A program made the translations under genes and the position numbers. Positions 37,918-47,102 of a stretch of 64,000 bases of DNA are shown here, piece after piece. The notes beneath the pieces were generated by a model. The model did not search any database. It had not been told where the DNA came from and was given only the letters and a program-made list of their open reading frames with translations. Source of the DNA: Pelagibacteraceae bacterium AG-325-J13. Its GTDB lineage: Bacteria; Pseudomonadota; Alphaproteobacteria; Pelagibacterales; Pelagibacteraceae. The DNA lies in contig QBYL01000001.1 of the NCBI GenBank assembly GCA_003282835.1, positions 124,001 through 188,000 on the forward strand, read 5' to 3'. The stretch's first letter is position 1, and every line of letters starts with the position of its first letter.

Positions 37918-38752
37918 CTAGGTTCACCTCTTCCTTTAAAATAATATGGTCAACATGATTATCGTAATTAAACTTATTAACAAATAATAATTTAATAAAA
38001 TCAAAAAAAGACAAAAATGTCTGAATTATTTTTTCGTATGCTGGAATATATATTTTTCCAGCTTTATTGTAATTGTCTATATTTTTTTTTTTAAGAATGT
38101 AATCTCCAATCTTTTTATATACTCGTCGAGCTACAATAACAGAAAACCTAGATCTTAAAGGTATACTACTAATTGAATTAAAAGATTTCTCATAAAATAT
38201 TTCAGACTGATTAACAATCGCTTGAATTGATAAAAAATCGTGTTTTATGTACTGTCTGTTACGTTTTTTATCCTCGCAGACATCACGGGCTATATTTGTA
38301 CATTGCATAGCAATACCTAGATCTATGGCTCCTTTCAAAGCTTCTTTATTATTTACTTTTAAAATTTTCGACATCATTAAACCAACAGTTCCAGCAACCC
38401 TATACGAGTAAATAAGTAAATCTTTTTTTGAAGTTATTTTAACTTTTTCCTCTAGGTCTGTCTCAACTCCATCAAATAGATCAAGCACAATTTTTTTAGA
38501 AATTTTTTCACTATTAATTATTGACCACATTTCTTTAATTACCAAATTTTCTAAATTTTTACTCACAAAATCTCTTTTAAATTTTGCAAATTTTTCTTTT
38601 CTTACTTTCAACTCGTTGTTACTATCAACAATATCATCTAAAGTTCTGCAAAAATCATATAAAGAAGAACATTTATTAAAAATTTTTTTAGATAAAAAAA
38701 AGCTAGCCCAATAAAAAGATTTTGCATGTTTTTTTAAAAGACTACTACTCAT
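37904..38752 (-). CDS. crtB: Phytoene synthase
   Basis: Joins two geranylgeranyl diphosphates to phytoene. 282 aa. SFYWASFFLSKKIFNKCSSLYDFCRTLDDIVDSN holds the first Asp-rich motif (DDIVD); MQCTNIARDVCEDKKRNRQYI the second (DVxED). crtE is not in the window. Overlaps crtI by 4 bases. Confidence 0.94.
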   Translation of the reverse strand: MSSSLLKKHAKSFYWASFFLSKKIFNKCSSLYDFCRTLDDIVDSNNELKVRKEKFAKFKRDFVSKNLENLVIKEMWSIINSEKISKKIVLDLFDGVETDLEEKVKITSKKDLLIYSYRVAGTVGLMMSKILKVNNKEALKGAIDLGIAMQCTNIARDVCEDKKRNRQYIKHDFLSIQAIVNQSEIFYEKSFNSISSIPLRSRFSVIVARRVYKKIGDYILKKKNIDNYNKAGKIYIPAYEKIIQTFLSFFDFIKLLFVNKFNYDNHVDHIILKEEVNLDERI

Positions 38753-40218
38753 TCAAATAGCTTATCTAATACTTTAGCAGAGGATAGTACCCCAGGCATT
38801 CCAGCACCCGGATGTGTCCCGGCTCCAACAAAATATAAATTTTTGAATACTTCAGATTGATTGTGAAATCTAAAGTATGCTGATTGTGAAAATTTCGGCT
38901 GTATTGAAAATCCAGAACCATGTAAAGTTGCTAAGTCTTTTTCAAAGTAATCAGGAGTCAAATAAAAATCACTTACTACATTTTCTTTTATACCAGGCAA
39001 AACAGATCTACTCATTTTATCTAAAATTAAATTTTTAAATTTATCGCCCTCTTTAGACCAATCTATATTTGAAAGATTGTTTGGAACTGGAACCAAAACA
39101 TAAAATGCATCTTGGCCATCTGGGGCCATATTAGGATCTGTTGCGGAAGGTCTGTGTAAATAATAGCTTATATCTTTTGATAATGTTTTCTCCTCAAATA
39201 TTTTATTTAAATGTTTTTCGTAAGATTCGCCGAAATAAATAGTATGATGAGCTACATCATTATATTGTTTCTTAGAACCGAAATAATAAACAAATAAACC
39301 CATAGAATAATCCATTCGTTTCATTTTTTGATTGAATAAAAAGCTGTAATTATTTTTTGATTTAATTAAATTTTTGTAAACATTTGGAGGGTCGGAATTG
39401 CAAACAATATAGTTGCAATTAATTTGTTCAGAATTATTTATCTTCACTCCTTCAATCTTATCATTATTAGAGATAATTTCCGTTACCTCTGCATTTTTTA
39501 TGATTTGAACTTTTTCTTCCCTCATTAATTTTTCTAAGGCAGAAACGACACTTCCTGTGCCTCCCATAGAGTAATGAATACCCCATTTTTTTTCTAAAAA
39601 TAAAATCAATGTATAAATTGATGTAGTAGTAAAAGGATTACCACCAACTAAAAGAGGATGCATACTAAACACTCTTCTTAGTTTATCATTTGATATGTAA
39701 TTTGAAATTAATTGATATACCGATTTATAACTTTTCAAACTCAATAAAGCTGGAATTTGCTTTAGCATGAAAGTGAGATTATTAAACGGTTTATCTGATA
39801 AATCTGTAAAACCTTTGTTAAATATCTTTTCAGTAAAATCAACTAAGTTATTATATCCTCTAAAATCATTGTCTGAAAACTTTTTAACTTCTTTCTCCAT
39901 TGATTTTTCATCTCCTGAATAGTCAAATGTTTGCCCATCATTAAATACGAACCGGTACCACAAATCTAATGGCACTATTTCAACATAGTCAGAAATTTTC
40001 TTATTAAATAACTCAAATAATTCTTCTAATAGGTATGGAGCTGTAATTACGGTTGGTCCGCCATCATATATAAAATTTCCTTTTCTAAAAACTCTAGCTC
40101 TCCCTCCTAAATCTGGATGTTTTTCAACCAAGGTTACATCATAACCTTTTGCTTTTAACCTTAAAGATGCGGCTAAACCACCAAAACCTGATCCTATTAC
40201 TATTATTTTTTTTGCCAT
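38749..40218 (-). CDS. crtI: Phytoene desaturase
   Basis: FAD enzyme that takes phytoene to lycopene. 489 aa. KKIIVIGSGFGGLAASLRLKAKGYDVTLVEKHPDLGGRA is the nucleotide-binding start; the C-terminus LYFVGAGTHPGAGMPGVLSSAKV is the CrtI signature. First of crtI-crtB-crtY-blh, only 17 bases after atpF on the same strand, without room for a clear promoter of its own. Confidence 0.96.
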   Translation of the reverse strand: MAKKIIVIGSGFGGLAASLRLKAKGYDVTLVEKHPDLGGRARVFRKGNFIYDGGPTVITAPYLLEELFELFNKKISDYVEIVPLDLWYRFVFNDGQTFDYSGDEKSMEKEVKKFSDNDFRGYNNLVDFTEKIFNKGFTDLSDKPFNNLTFMLKQIPALLSLKSYKSVYQLISNYISNDKLRRVFSMHPLLVGGNPFTTTSIYTLILFLEKKWGIHYSMGGTGSVVSALEKLMREEKVQIIKNAEVTEIISNNDKIEGVKINNSEQINCNYIVCNSDPPNVYKNLIKSKNNYSFLFNQKMKRMDYSMGLFVYYFGSKKQYNDVAHHTIYFGESYEKHLNKIFEEKTLSKDISYYLHRPSATDPNMAPDGQDAFYVLVPVPNNLSNIDWSKEGDKFKNLILDKMSRSVLPGIKENVVSDFYLTPDYFEKDLATLHGSGFSIQPKFSQSAYFRFHNQSEVFKNLYFVGAGTHPGAGMPGVLSSAKVLDKLFE

Positions 40219-40235
40219 TTTATATATGGCCTATA

Positions 40236-40733
40236 CTAGCTGGATTTTTTCTTAAGTGCTAATTTTGTTTCTTCGATACTAGCATTGAAAATTTTATCTA
40301 ATTTGCTTTTATCTATTGAGTTTTGTAATAATTTTTCAACTGACTCAATAGCTATTAACACCGATGCATTTTTGATGTCTTTTATTGATTGATTTTTTAG
40401 CTGCCTAATTCTCTCCTCAGCACCTTTTCTTCTTCTTTCCATCAAGTTGTGGAACTCTTCATTTGTTTTAATAATTTCTTTTTCAGCTTGCTCATTAGCG
40501 TTATTAATCATTAACTTAACTTTAGCTTTAGAACTACTAATCTTTTTTTCATTTTCGATTAATATATTCTTTGCTTCATCTTTAAGTTTTTCTGCTTCAA
40601 TAATTTGTTTTTTAATATTGGAGATATTTTCTTCTAGACTGTTTAAGATCTTCTGAGGTATCTTAAAATAAATCAAAATACATAAGAAAATGAGAAAAGA
40701 TATTGCTACCCAAAAAGTTGCATTAACTATCAT
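40236..40733 (-). CDS. atpF: ATP synthase F0 subunit b
   Basis: Peripheral stalk subunit. 165 aa: N-terminal membrane helix (NATFWVAISFLIFLCILIYF) and a long charged helix (about 30-150). Second of the two b-type genes; alphaproteobacteria carry b' and b in this order after the c subunit. It lacks a signal peptide, unlike the neighbouring b'. Overlaps that gene by 4 bases. Confidence 0.9.
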   Translation of the reverse strand: MIVNATFWVAISFLIFLCILIYFKIPQKILNSLEENISNIKKQIIEAEKLKDEAKNILIENEKKISSSKAKVKLMINNANEQAEKEIIKTNEEFHNLMERRRKGAEERIRQLKNQSIKDIKNASVLIAIESVEKLLQNSIDKSKLDKIFNASIEETKLALKKKSS

Positions 40734-41305
40734 AAATGTTTACCTAAATTTTGTTTTGATGTTTCTTCTATTACAGCTTTAACACTACTTGTATTGAGCT
40801 TATCACCAGATAAATTTTCAATAATATTTGCAGCGATCTCTTCAGAAATAAGTTTAATTGAAGATATTGAGTTTTTTTTAACCTCAATTATTTCTTTTTG
40901 AGCTTTATAAATTTCACCCTCAATTTCTTTTTCCATTGCATCCTTTTTAACTTGTATATCCTTGCTTAATTTATTTTTAGAGTCTAAATACATTTTAGCA
41001 ATTTCTTTTTTTGTATTTTCAATTATTTTTTCATACTCCTTTAATTTAATATCAGAGAGCTCTTTAAATTTGTTAGCATCATCTAAATCATCCTTAATTT
41101 TTCTTTCCCTATTATCAAGGTTATTCTTGATTTTTGGTAAGTAAAATCTTGAAATTGATATGTAAAGAATTGTAAATGTTAATATTAGCCAAAAGGCCTG
41201 AGAAGCCCAATATTTTGGGTCCAGCTGAGGCATACCAGCCTCAGCTGCAAACAAATTTGTATTTATAGCAATTACAGCTATTAATAAAATAATGAAACTT
41301 TTCAT
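40730..41305 (-). CDS. atpG: ATP synthase F0 subunit b'
   Basis: 191 aa. Begins with a signal-like stretch MKSFIILLIAVIAINTNLFAAEAG, then MPQLDPKYWASQAFWLILTFTILYISISRFYLPKI, the b' membrane helix, and a long charged coiled coil. With atpF it forms the heterodimeric stalk of alphaproteobacterial and photosynthetic ATP synthases. Ten bases after atpE. Symbols atpG, atpF2 and atpX are all used for b'. Confidence 0.85.
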   Translation of the reverse strand: MKSFIILLIAVIAINTNLFAAEAGMPQLDPKYWASQAFWLILTFTILYISISRFYLPKIKNNLDNRERKIKDDLDDANKFKELSDIKLKEYEKIIENTKKEIAKMYLDSKNKLSKDIQVKKDAMEKEIEGEIYKAQKEIIEVKKNSISSIKLISEEIAANIIENLSGDKLNTSSVKAVIEETSKQNLGKHL

Positions 41306-41315
41306 ATTTAATTAC

Positions 41316-41543
41316 TTAAAACGCAAATAAAATAATCAAAGCTACAACTAAACCAAATAATCCAGTTGCCTCAGCTAAAGCAAATCCTAAAAGTAAATTA
41401 GGAAATTGTTTTTGGGCTGCGGATGGATTTCTCATAGCACCTGATAAGTAGTTACCGAAAATTATTCCGATACCTACACCAGCGCCAGCTAGCGCGATTG
41501 CAGCGAGACCTGCTCCAATCATTTTTGCTGCTTCTAACTCCAT
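41316..41543 (-). CDS. atpE: ATP synthase F0 subunit c
   Basis: 75-aa hairpin of two helices forming the proton-driven ring. AAKMIGAGLAAIALAGAGVGIGIIFGNYLSGAMRNPSA with the polar loop RNPSAAQKQ, and ALAEATGLFGLVVALIILF with the proton-carrying Glu 59-region (AEATGLF). A perfect AGGAGG lies five bases before the ATG, the strongest ribosome binding site in the operon, in keeping with the many copies needed. Confidence 0.97.
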   Translation of the reverse strand: MELEAAKMIGAGLAAIALAGAGVGIGIIFGNYLSGAMRNPSAAQKQFPNLLLGFALAEATGLFGLVVALIILFAF

Positions 41544-41561
41544 TTTTCCTCCTTTTATAAG

Positions 41562-42296
41562 TTAATGATGTAAATTTAATGCATCGTTTAAATAAATGCA
41601 GGTTAATATTGCAAAAACATAAGCTTGTAAAAATGCTACTAATATTTCCAAGCCTGTTAATGCTACTGAAAAACTAAGTGGTAACCAACCCCCTAGAATT
41701 CCTAAACTTACGACAAAACCCCCAAACACTTTTAACATTGTATGTCCGGCCATCATATTGGCAAATAATCGAACAGATAAGCTAACAGGTCTACTCAAAT
41801 AAGAAATAATTTCTATAATAGTAATCAAAGGAAGTAAAACTGTTGGAACGCCGCTAGGAACAAAAATACTAAGGTATTTAAAACCATGTTTTATAAAACC
41901 AATAATAGTCACAGCTATAAAAATAAATATAGCCATAATAAGGGTTACAATGATGTGACTAGTAACTGTAAAAGAATAAGGCATCATTCCTACCATGTTA
42001 CAAAACAAAACAAACATAAAAAGACTAAAAATAAATGGAAAGTATGGTTTGGCTTTTGATCCTGCGGTGTCACTTATCATTTTAGCAACGAAGGTATAAG
42101 ACATCTCGGCAATTAATTGTATTTTACTAGGTATAATTTTTTTTTCTTTTGATCCAAAAAATAAAAATAAAAGAACTATTGATGCACTAATAACCATAAA
42201 TAAACTTGAATTAGTAAAAGATAAGTTAATACCTGCAATATTTATTTCGGGTCCAATTTTGTAGACCGTGAATTGCTCCATTGGATTACTAGTCAT
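41562..42296 (-). CDS. atpB: ATP synthase F0 subunit a
   Basis: Proton half-channel subunit. 244 aa, five to six helices. NMVGMMPYSFTVTSHIIVTLIMA, PVSLSVRLFANMMAGHTMLKVF with the essential Arg (SVRLFANMxAGH), and LEILVAFLQAYVFAILTCIYLNDAL near the C-terminus. Between atpI and atpE. Confidence 0.97.
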   Translation of the reverse strand: MTSNPMEQFTVYKIGPEINIAGINLSFTNSSLFMVISASIVLLFLFFGSKEKKIIPSKIQLIAEMSYTFVAKMISDTAGSKAKPYFPFIFSLFMFVLFCNMVGMMPYSFTVTSHIIVTLIMAIFIFIAVTIIGFIKHGFKYLSIFVPSGVPTVLLPLITIIEIISYLSRPVSLSVRLFANMMAGHTMLKVFGGFVVSLGILGGWLPLSFSVALTGLEILVAFLQAYVFAILTCIYLNDALNLHH

Positions 42297-42306
42297 AATT
42301 ACCTTA

Positions 42307-42591
42307 TTAGTCCTCTTTTTGCATTCTGTTAGCGGCTCTGATTACATTTAAAATACCTGCGGCCGCTCCCAAAAAAAAGAAAATTATTAATAACCATGGT
42401 TTAGTATCAAACCAATTATCTAAAATAAACCCAATTATTGTCCCAACTCCTACTGCAGCGACTAACTCAGTGCCTAATTTAAATGCATTTCCCATAAAAG
42501 TACCTTTATTTTCGTTTATTGCATGAGAACTTTTCTTAATCTTTGATTTTGCAATTTTTAGGCGAGTTTTGAATTCATCTTGGATTTTCAT
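42307..42591 (-). CDS. atpI: ATP synthase accessory protein AtpI
   Basis: 94 aa with two helices (ELVAAVGVGTIIGFILDNWFDTKPWLLIIFFFLGAAAGILNVI). Assists c-ring assembly and possibly Mg2+ handling. The AAVGVGTIIGxxLDxxFxTxP pattern is that of AtpI/AtpQ. First of the F0 operon, eight bases after smc. Confidence 0.9.
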   Translation of the reverse strand: MKIQDEFKTRLKIAKSKIKKSSHAINENKGTFMGNAFKLGTELVAAVGVGTIIGFILDNWFDTKPWLLIIFFFLGAAAGILNVIRAANRMQKED

Positions 42592-42599
42592 TTTATAAT

Positions 42600-45044
42600 T
42601 TAAGCTACTAGTCCCTCAGCTTTTTGTAAATCAACTGCAACCAGCTGACTTACACCTTGTTCAGCCATAGTTACACCGTACAATCTATGCATTCTAGACA
42701 TTGTGAGAGCGTGATGAGTAATAATTATAAATCTTGTTTTAGTAATTTTTGTTAGTTCATCTAACAAACTACAAAATCTTGTAACGTTGGCATCATCCAA
42801 TGGTGCATCAACTTCGTCGAGGACACATATTGGCGAAGGGTTAACTAAGAAAACAGCAAATATTAAAGAAAGAGCTGTTAATGCTTGTTCACCGCCTGAT
42901 AATAAAGTGATCGATTGTAATCTTTTTCCTGGTGGAGAAACATACATCTCTAATCCTGCCTCTAAAGGATCATCAGAGTCGACTAGTTCAATTTTAGCAG
43001 TGCCTCCGCTAAATAACTTTGTATAAACCTCGTTAAATTTTCTATTTACTTTTGTAAATGCCTCTAAAAGTCTTTCTCTTCCTTTTTGATTAAGCTCATC
43101 AATACTTGCTTTCAATTTAACGATTGCAGAAAAAAGGTCTGCTCTATCATCTTCCATTTTTTTTATTTCAGTTTCAAATTTTTTTGTTTCTTCGTCTGCT
43201 CTCAAATTTACTGAGCCTAAAGAGTCTCTCTTTTTCTTAATAGTATCTACTTTTTGAGTTTGCTCTTCAATGCTGGGAAGTGACTCAGTCGATAAAGTGC
43301 TAAGGTCTGATTGTGAATACAGTGAATTTTCATTTTCTATTCTTAATTCACTTTTCACTGAGTAAAGCAAATCTTCTTTTCTACTATTAATACCCTCAAC
43401 AGTTGCTTCGTTTCTTGCTTTGTTTTCTTTAAGTTTTGATAAGTTTAATTGCACTTCTTTTAAGTTTTGATTAATCAACTTGTATTTTTGTTCTGCCTCA
43501 ATTAATTCTTTTTCAATTTCATCGTTTCTTTTTTTTGTATTCTCAAGGTTTTGTAAGTTTTGACCTCTAGAAGTTGCTATTTTTTCTGGATTTTTCTGAT
43601 TATCATTTATTTCTAATTTTATTTTCTCCCTTCTCTCATTTAACTCTAAAATCATTTTTTCGGAGTTAGATTTAAGGCTTCTCCAATTGTCTAATTCTAC
43701 ATCAATATTTTTTATTCTTTCTTTTCTTTTTATAGAGTCGCTTTGTATAGATTTATTTTTTCCATATTTTTCAGCATATTGTTCTTGAGATGAGGTTATT
43801 TCTTTTACTAATTTTTTAAGCTGTAGAAAAATATCTTTAGTCAATTTTCTATCTTGATCTATATGTGATTCAATTTCTTTTAAAATTTCATCAAGTTTCG
43901 ACTGAAGATTATCTAAATCTTTTTTAGATGTATTTAATTCATTTGCAGAAGTTGTTTCAACTTCAATAAGCTCTCTCTCAGTATTTAAAAGGTCTTCTTT
44001 TTCTTTTAAAATTCTTTTTTCATTTAGTGATGCGTCTAAAGATATACTTTTTTCTCTTTCCAAATCGGACTCAATAGTTTTAATAGATTTTTCCAGTTTG
44101 GTTTGTAAAGATTTCACTCTGACCTCTTCTTCATCAAGGTTAGTCATATCCAAATTTAGTTTTTGAAGTTTTGCTGCAGCCTCCATTTTTTTATCTCTTA
44201 AAGGAGTGATTTTCTTATTTTCTTCTTCTAGTAAAGTGTTGTTATGATTTAAGTCTATGTTAATAGCACTTATTTCATCGTCAATTTCACTTAATTTGTC
44301 CAAAAGCTTTTTTTTATCTTTTTCAATGTCTTGCATCTTAAGATAATACAATCCTGCTTCTATTTGTTTTATTTCTTTGGATATTTCTTTGTATCTTGTT
44401 GCTTCCTCAGCTTGTTTTTTTAAGTTGTCTAATTGTTTTTGCTGCTGTTTTTTTAACTCATCAGCCCTTTTTAAGTTATTTTCAGCAGCATTTAATCTAT
44501 TTTCTGCCTCCTGTCTTCTTGCATGTATACCAGAAATTCCTGCTGCTTCTTCTAAAACAGATCTCCTCTCGATAGGTTTTGATGTAACTAACTGTCCAAT
44601 TCTACCTTGACTAATTAGTGAAGGAGAATGAGCGCCAGTTGAAAGATCTGCAAACAATGTTTGAACATCTCGTGCTCTAACCTCTTTGTCATTAATATAA
44701 TATTTTGATCCCTTTTCTTTTTCAATTTTTCTTTTTATAGCAACTTCGTCAAACTCATTGTATTGGGACGGTCCATCTTTATCTTTATTATCTAATAACA
44801 AAGCTACTTCTGAAATATTTTTAGACGGTCTATTTGAGGTTCCAGAAAAAATTACATCTTCCATCCCCGAACCTCTCATACTTTTTGCAGAATTTTCTCC
44901 CATACACCATCTCAATGATTCAACTATATTTGATTTTCCACAACCATTAGGACCTACTATTCCAGTTAAACCATCTTGAATTAAAAAAGTGGTTTTTTCT
45001 GAAAATGACTTAAAACCATTAATCTCTAATTTTTTAAATTGCAT
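42600..45044 (-). CDS. smc: Chromosome segregation SMC protein, short and apparently hinge-less
   Basis: SMC-family ATPase of chromosome organisation. 814 aa against about 1150 usual. The N-terminal head is complete: FKSFSEKTTFLIQDGLTGIVGPNGCGKSNIVESLRW (Walker A) and SLISQGRIGQLVTSKPIERRSVLEEAAGISG. The C-terminal head is complete: LLSGGEQALTALSLIFAVFL (signature) and CVLDEVDAPLDDANV (Walker B), then THHALTMSRMHRLYGVTM. In between (about 175-650) is only charged coiled coil. The ~150-residue globular hinge with its glycine-rich dimer motifs is not visible. The C-terminal coil resumes at about LDNWRSLKSNSEK (451), so the turn probably lies near 400-450. No frameshift is apparent. Gene order dciA-like-dsbA-like-smc is the usual alphaproteobacterial one. 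Confidence 0.9.
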   Translation of the reverse strand: MQFKKLEINGFKSFSEKTTFLIQDGLTGIVGPNGCGKSNIVESLRWCMGENSAKSMRGSGMEDVIFSGTSNRPSKNISEVALLLDNKDKDGPSQYNEFDEVAIKRKIEKEKGSKYYINDKEVRARDVQTLFADLSTGAHSPSLISQGRIGQLVTSKPIERRSVLEEAAGISGIHARRQEAENRLNAAENNLKRADELKKQQQKQLDNLKKQAEEATRYKEISKEIKQIEAGLYYLKMQDIEKDKKKLLDKLSEIDDEISAINIDLNHNNTLLEEENKKITPLRDKKMEAAAKLQKLNLDMTNLDEEEVRVKSLQTKLEKSIKTIESDLEREKSISLDASLNEKRILKEKEDLLNTERELIEVETTSANELNTSKKDLDNLQSKLDEILKEIESHIDQDRKLTKDIFLQLKKLVKEITSSQEQYAEKYGKNKSIQSDSIKRKERIKNIDVELDNWRSLKSNSEKMILELNERREKIKLEINDNQKNPEKIATSRGQNLQNLENTKKRNDEIEKELIEAEQKYKLINQNLKEVQLNLSKLKENKARNEATVEGINSRKEDLLYSVKSELRIENENSLYSQSDLSTLSTESLPSIEEQTQKVDTIKKKRDSLGSVNLRADEETKKFETEIKKMEDDRADLFSAIVKLKASIDELNQKGRERLLEAFTKVNRKFNEVYTKLFSGGTAKIELVDSDDPLEAGLEMYVSPPGKRLQSITLLSGGEQALTALSLIFAVFLVNPSPICVLDEVDAPLDDANVTRFCSLLDELTKITKTRFIIITHHALTMSRMHRLYGVTMAEQGVSQLVAVDLQKAEGLVA

Positions 45045-45637
45045 TATAATAACTTATCTATTTCTTTTTTTAGGTCTTTATATTCATGCTCACCATTATA
45101 TTTATTTTCATTTATATAGATAGTCGGTGTAGATGAAATCTTATATTTTTTTTGTGCTTCAATCCTCTCATTTAAAACATCCTCTTGAAACTTATCATTT
45201 TTAAGGCATTTGTTCATTTCTTCTTTTGCTAACCCATTAGTAGCGCCAATTTCAAAAATTGATTTGTTAATAATATTTATATCAGATCCGACAGCCCATT
45301 TTTTTTGCTTTTTATAAATTTCTCCTAATAATTGAAAACTTTTTAAATTATTATTTTGACATCTAATTATTATTTCTGCGTTAAGAGCTGCTAAATCTAA
45401 AGGAAAACTGTGGTGTTCAAATTTAACAGTACCTTTATCTAAATATTCCCTTTTTAAATTTTCAAAAATATTGTTATGAAAGTTAGCACAGTGTGGACAG
45501 GTTAGAGAAGAAAACACTTTTATTGTAATTTTTGCGTCCGCGCCGCCCATACTTAATACTTTACCTTCCGCAGTTAAAGGAAACACTATTAACAATAAAA
45601 AGAGAATTCTTTTAAACATTTTATTTACTCTTATCAT
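45044..45637 (-). CDS. DsbA-like periplasmic thiol oxidoreductase
   Basis: 197 aa. Signal peptide (MFKRILFLLLIVFPLTAEG), then a thioredoxin fold with active site SSLTCPHCANFH (Cys 47 and 50) and cis-Pro loop ISSTPTIYINENKY. Probably forms disulfides in exported proteins. It lies between the DciA-like gene and smc, with overlaps at both ends. Confidence 0.9.
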   Translation of the reverse strand: MIRVNKMFKRILFLLLIVFPLTAEGKVLSMGGADAKITIKVFSSLTCPHCANFHNNIFENLKREYLDKGTVKFEHHSFPLDLAALNAEIIIRCQNNNLKSFQLLGEIYKKQKKWAVGSDINIINKSIFEIGATNGLAKEEMNKCLKNDKFQEDVLNERIEAQKKYKISSTPTIYINENKYNGEHEYKDLKKEIDKLL

Positions 45638-46106
45638 TATAAGCCTTTAAAAAATTTTTTAGACTAATCTTTAAATTTTCGTTACTAACTTTATTCATCT
45701 TTTCATTAATTTTATCTAAATTATTTATTTTCGTAAAAGTCTTCTTGTTCTTTTCAACTTTTTCTTGAACGATTTTTAAAATTATATTGCTTATACAATT
45801 ATAGCCAAAAAAACTATTAATTTTATCTATAATTTCATTTTTTTCATATTCAATTTCCATCTCTTTACCGTGTATTACATTTAATATAAGAGTACCTCCT
45901 CGCATTTCTTTGTTCATTTTTATTGATAAAGGGTAACATGCGTCAGAAATTTTCTTACTCGTGATGCCTGTCCAATTATCAATTATATTAGAATAGTTAT
46001 AACCACCTTTTTTGAGATATTTCCTTAAAGTTTTAGGTATTGAGCTTGAAAAGGGACGAAGACCTTGTATGTAGCTTTTGGTTTTATTATTATTTTTATC
46101 ATGCAT
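45621..46106 (-). CDS. DUF721 / DciA-like protein
   Basis: 161 aa. GLRPFSSSIPKTLRKYLKKGGYNYSNIIDNWTGITSKKISDACYPLSI fits the alphaproteobacterial DUF721 group, related to DciA, which loads the replicative helicase in bacteria without DnaC. The loader role here is inference from family. Its ATG at 46106 is back to back with that of mutY (ATGCAT), so its promoter must lie inside mutY. Confidence 0.75.
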   Translation of the reverse strand: MHDKNNNKTKSYIQGLRPFSSSIPKTLRKYLKKGGYNYSNIIDNWTGITSKKISDACYPLSIKMNKEMRGGTLILNVIHGKEMEIEYEKNEIIDKINSFFGYNCISNIILKIVQEKVEKNKKTFTKINNLDKINEKMNKVSNENLKISLKNFLKAYNDKSK

Positions 46107-47102
46107 ATAAATCCAACCTTATCAAAAAAAATTTTAGCTTGGTATGATAATAGCAAAAGAGAATTGCCTTGGCGTGTTGGCAAAAAATCACCTAAAAAGG
46201 TGTATTATAGACTTCTGAGTGAATTTATGCTGCAGCAGACTCAAGTCAAAACGGTTATGCCGTATTTTAATAAATTTACAAAAAAATTTAAAACTTTAAA
46301 GGATTTATCAAAAAGCAATGAAAAAGTAATATTAAAGATGTGGGAAGGGCTCGGCTATTATAGACGAGCTAGAAATCTTTTGGCTTGTTCTAAATATTTA
46401 GTTAATTATCATAATTCAAAAATACCAAAAACCTTAGAAGAATTAAAAAAGCTTCCAGGCATTGGTGATTACACAGGAAACGCTCTTCTAGGATTAGTTT
46501 ACGATAAACCCACAATTGCTATAGATGGAAATGTTAAAAGAGTTTTTTCAAGATACTTGAATAAGGAGGAAGACAAAATAGATTTTGATAAATTAATTGA
46601 AAAAAATAGAAAACAACTTTTCAACACCAACCGTAATGCTGACTTTGTTGAAGCTTTAATGGAATTTGGAGCATTAGTTTGTAAGCCAAAAGACCCAAAT
46701 TGTTATACATGTTGTTTGAATAAAACGTGTAAGTATTTTAAATCTAAAAACAAGATTAATACTATTAGAAAAAAAATGATTAAAATTAAAGATTACAATA
46801 TTTTTTGTTATATAAACAAAAAAAAACAGATTGCTTTGACTAAAGCAAATCAAATAAGTTTTTTGAAAGACTTTAATTTACCAAAAATAATGGAATCAAA
46901 TAATTTTCTAATCAATCGAGACTGGAAATTTCTTAAAAGTTATAAAAATTCTATTTCAAATTTAAAATTAAATATTAATTTGTATTATAAATTTTCAGAT
47001 AAAATTCCATCATCGTATAATTGGTATTCTTTAGAGAACAATAAAGAATTTATTCCAAGTTTTACCAAAAAAATATTTAGACAAGTTTCAACTTTATTTT
47101 AA
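46101..47102 (+). CDS. mutY: Adenine DNA glycosylase
   Basis: Removes A mispaired with 8-oxoG. Start chosen at ATG 46101 (333 aa) because family proteins begin shortly before WYDNSKRELPWR; the track's start at 46065 adds a hydrophobic stretch that is not part of the family. Catalytic Glu in RLLSEFMLQQTQV, helix-hairpin-helix LPGIGDYTGNALL, Asp in IAIDGNVKRVFSRY, and the Fe-S cysteines CKPKDPNCYTCCLNKTC (C-X6-C-X2-C-X5-C). The C-terminal part would be the 8-oxoG recognition domain. Overlaps the next gene by one base. Confidence 0.94.
   Translation: MHINPTLSKKILAWYDNSKRELPWRVGKKSPKKVYYRLLSEFMLQQTQVKTVMPYFNKFTKKFKTLKDLSKSNEKVILKMWEGLGYYRRARNLLACSKYLVNYHNSKIPKTLEELKKLPGIGDYTGNALLGLVYDKPTIAIDGNVKRVFSRYLNKEEDKIDFDKLIEKNRKQLFNTNRNADFVEALMEFGALVCKPKDPNCYTCCLNKTCKYFKSKNKINTIRKKMIKIKDYNIFCYINKKKQIALTKANQISFLKDFNLPKIMESNNFLINRDWKFLKSYKNSISNLKLNINLYYKFSDKIPSSYNWYSLENNKEFIPSFTKKIFRQVSTLF

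Noticed and set aside
36850-40218. Rhodopsin gene within the carotenoid cluster
   Set aside because: None of the ORFs between crtI and ispH has seven-helix rhodopsin motifs; only synthesis genes are present.
46065-46100. mutY start at 46065
   Set aside because: It adds MYVAFGFIIIFI, absent from MutY proteins, and would deepen the overlap with the DciA-like gene.
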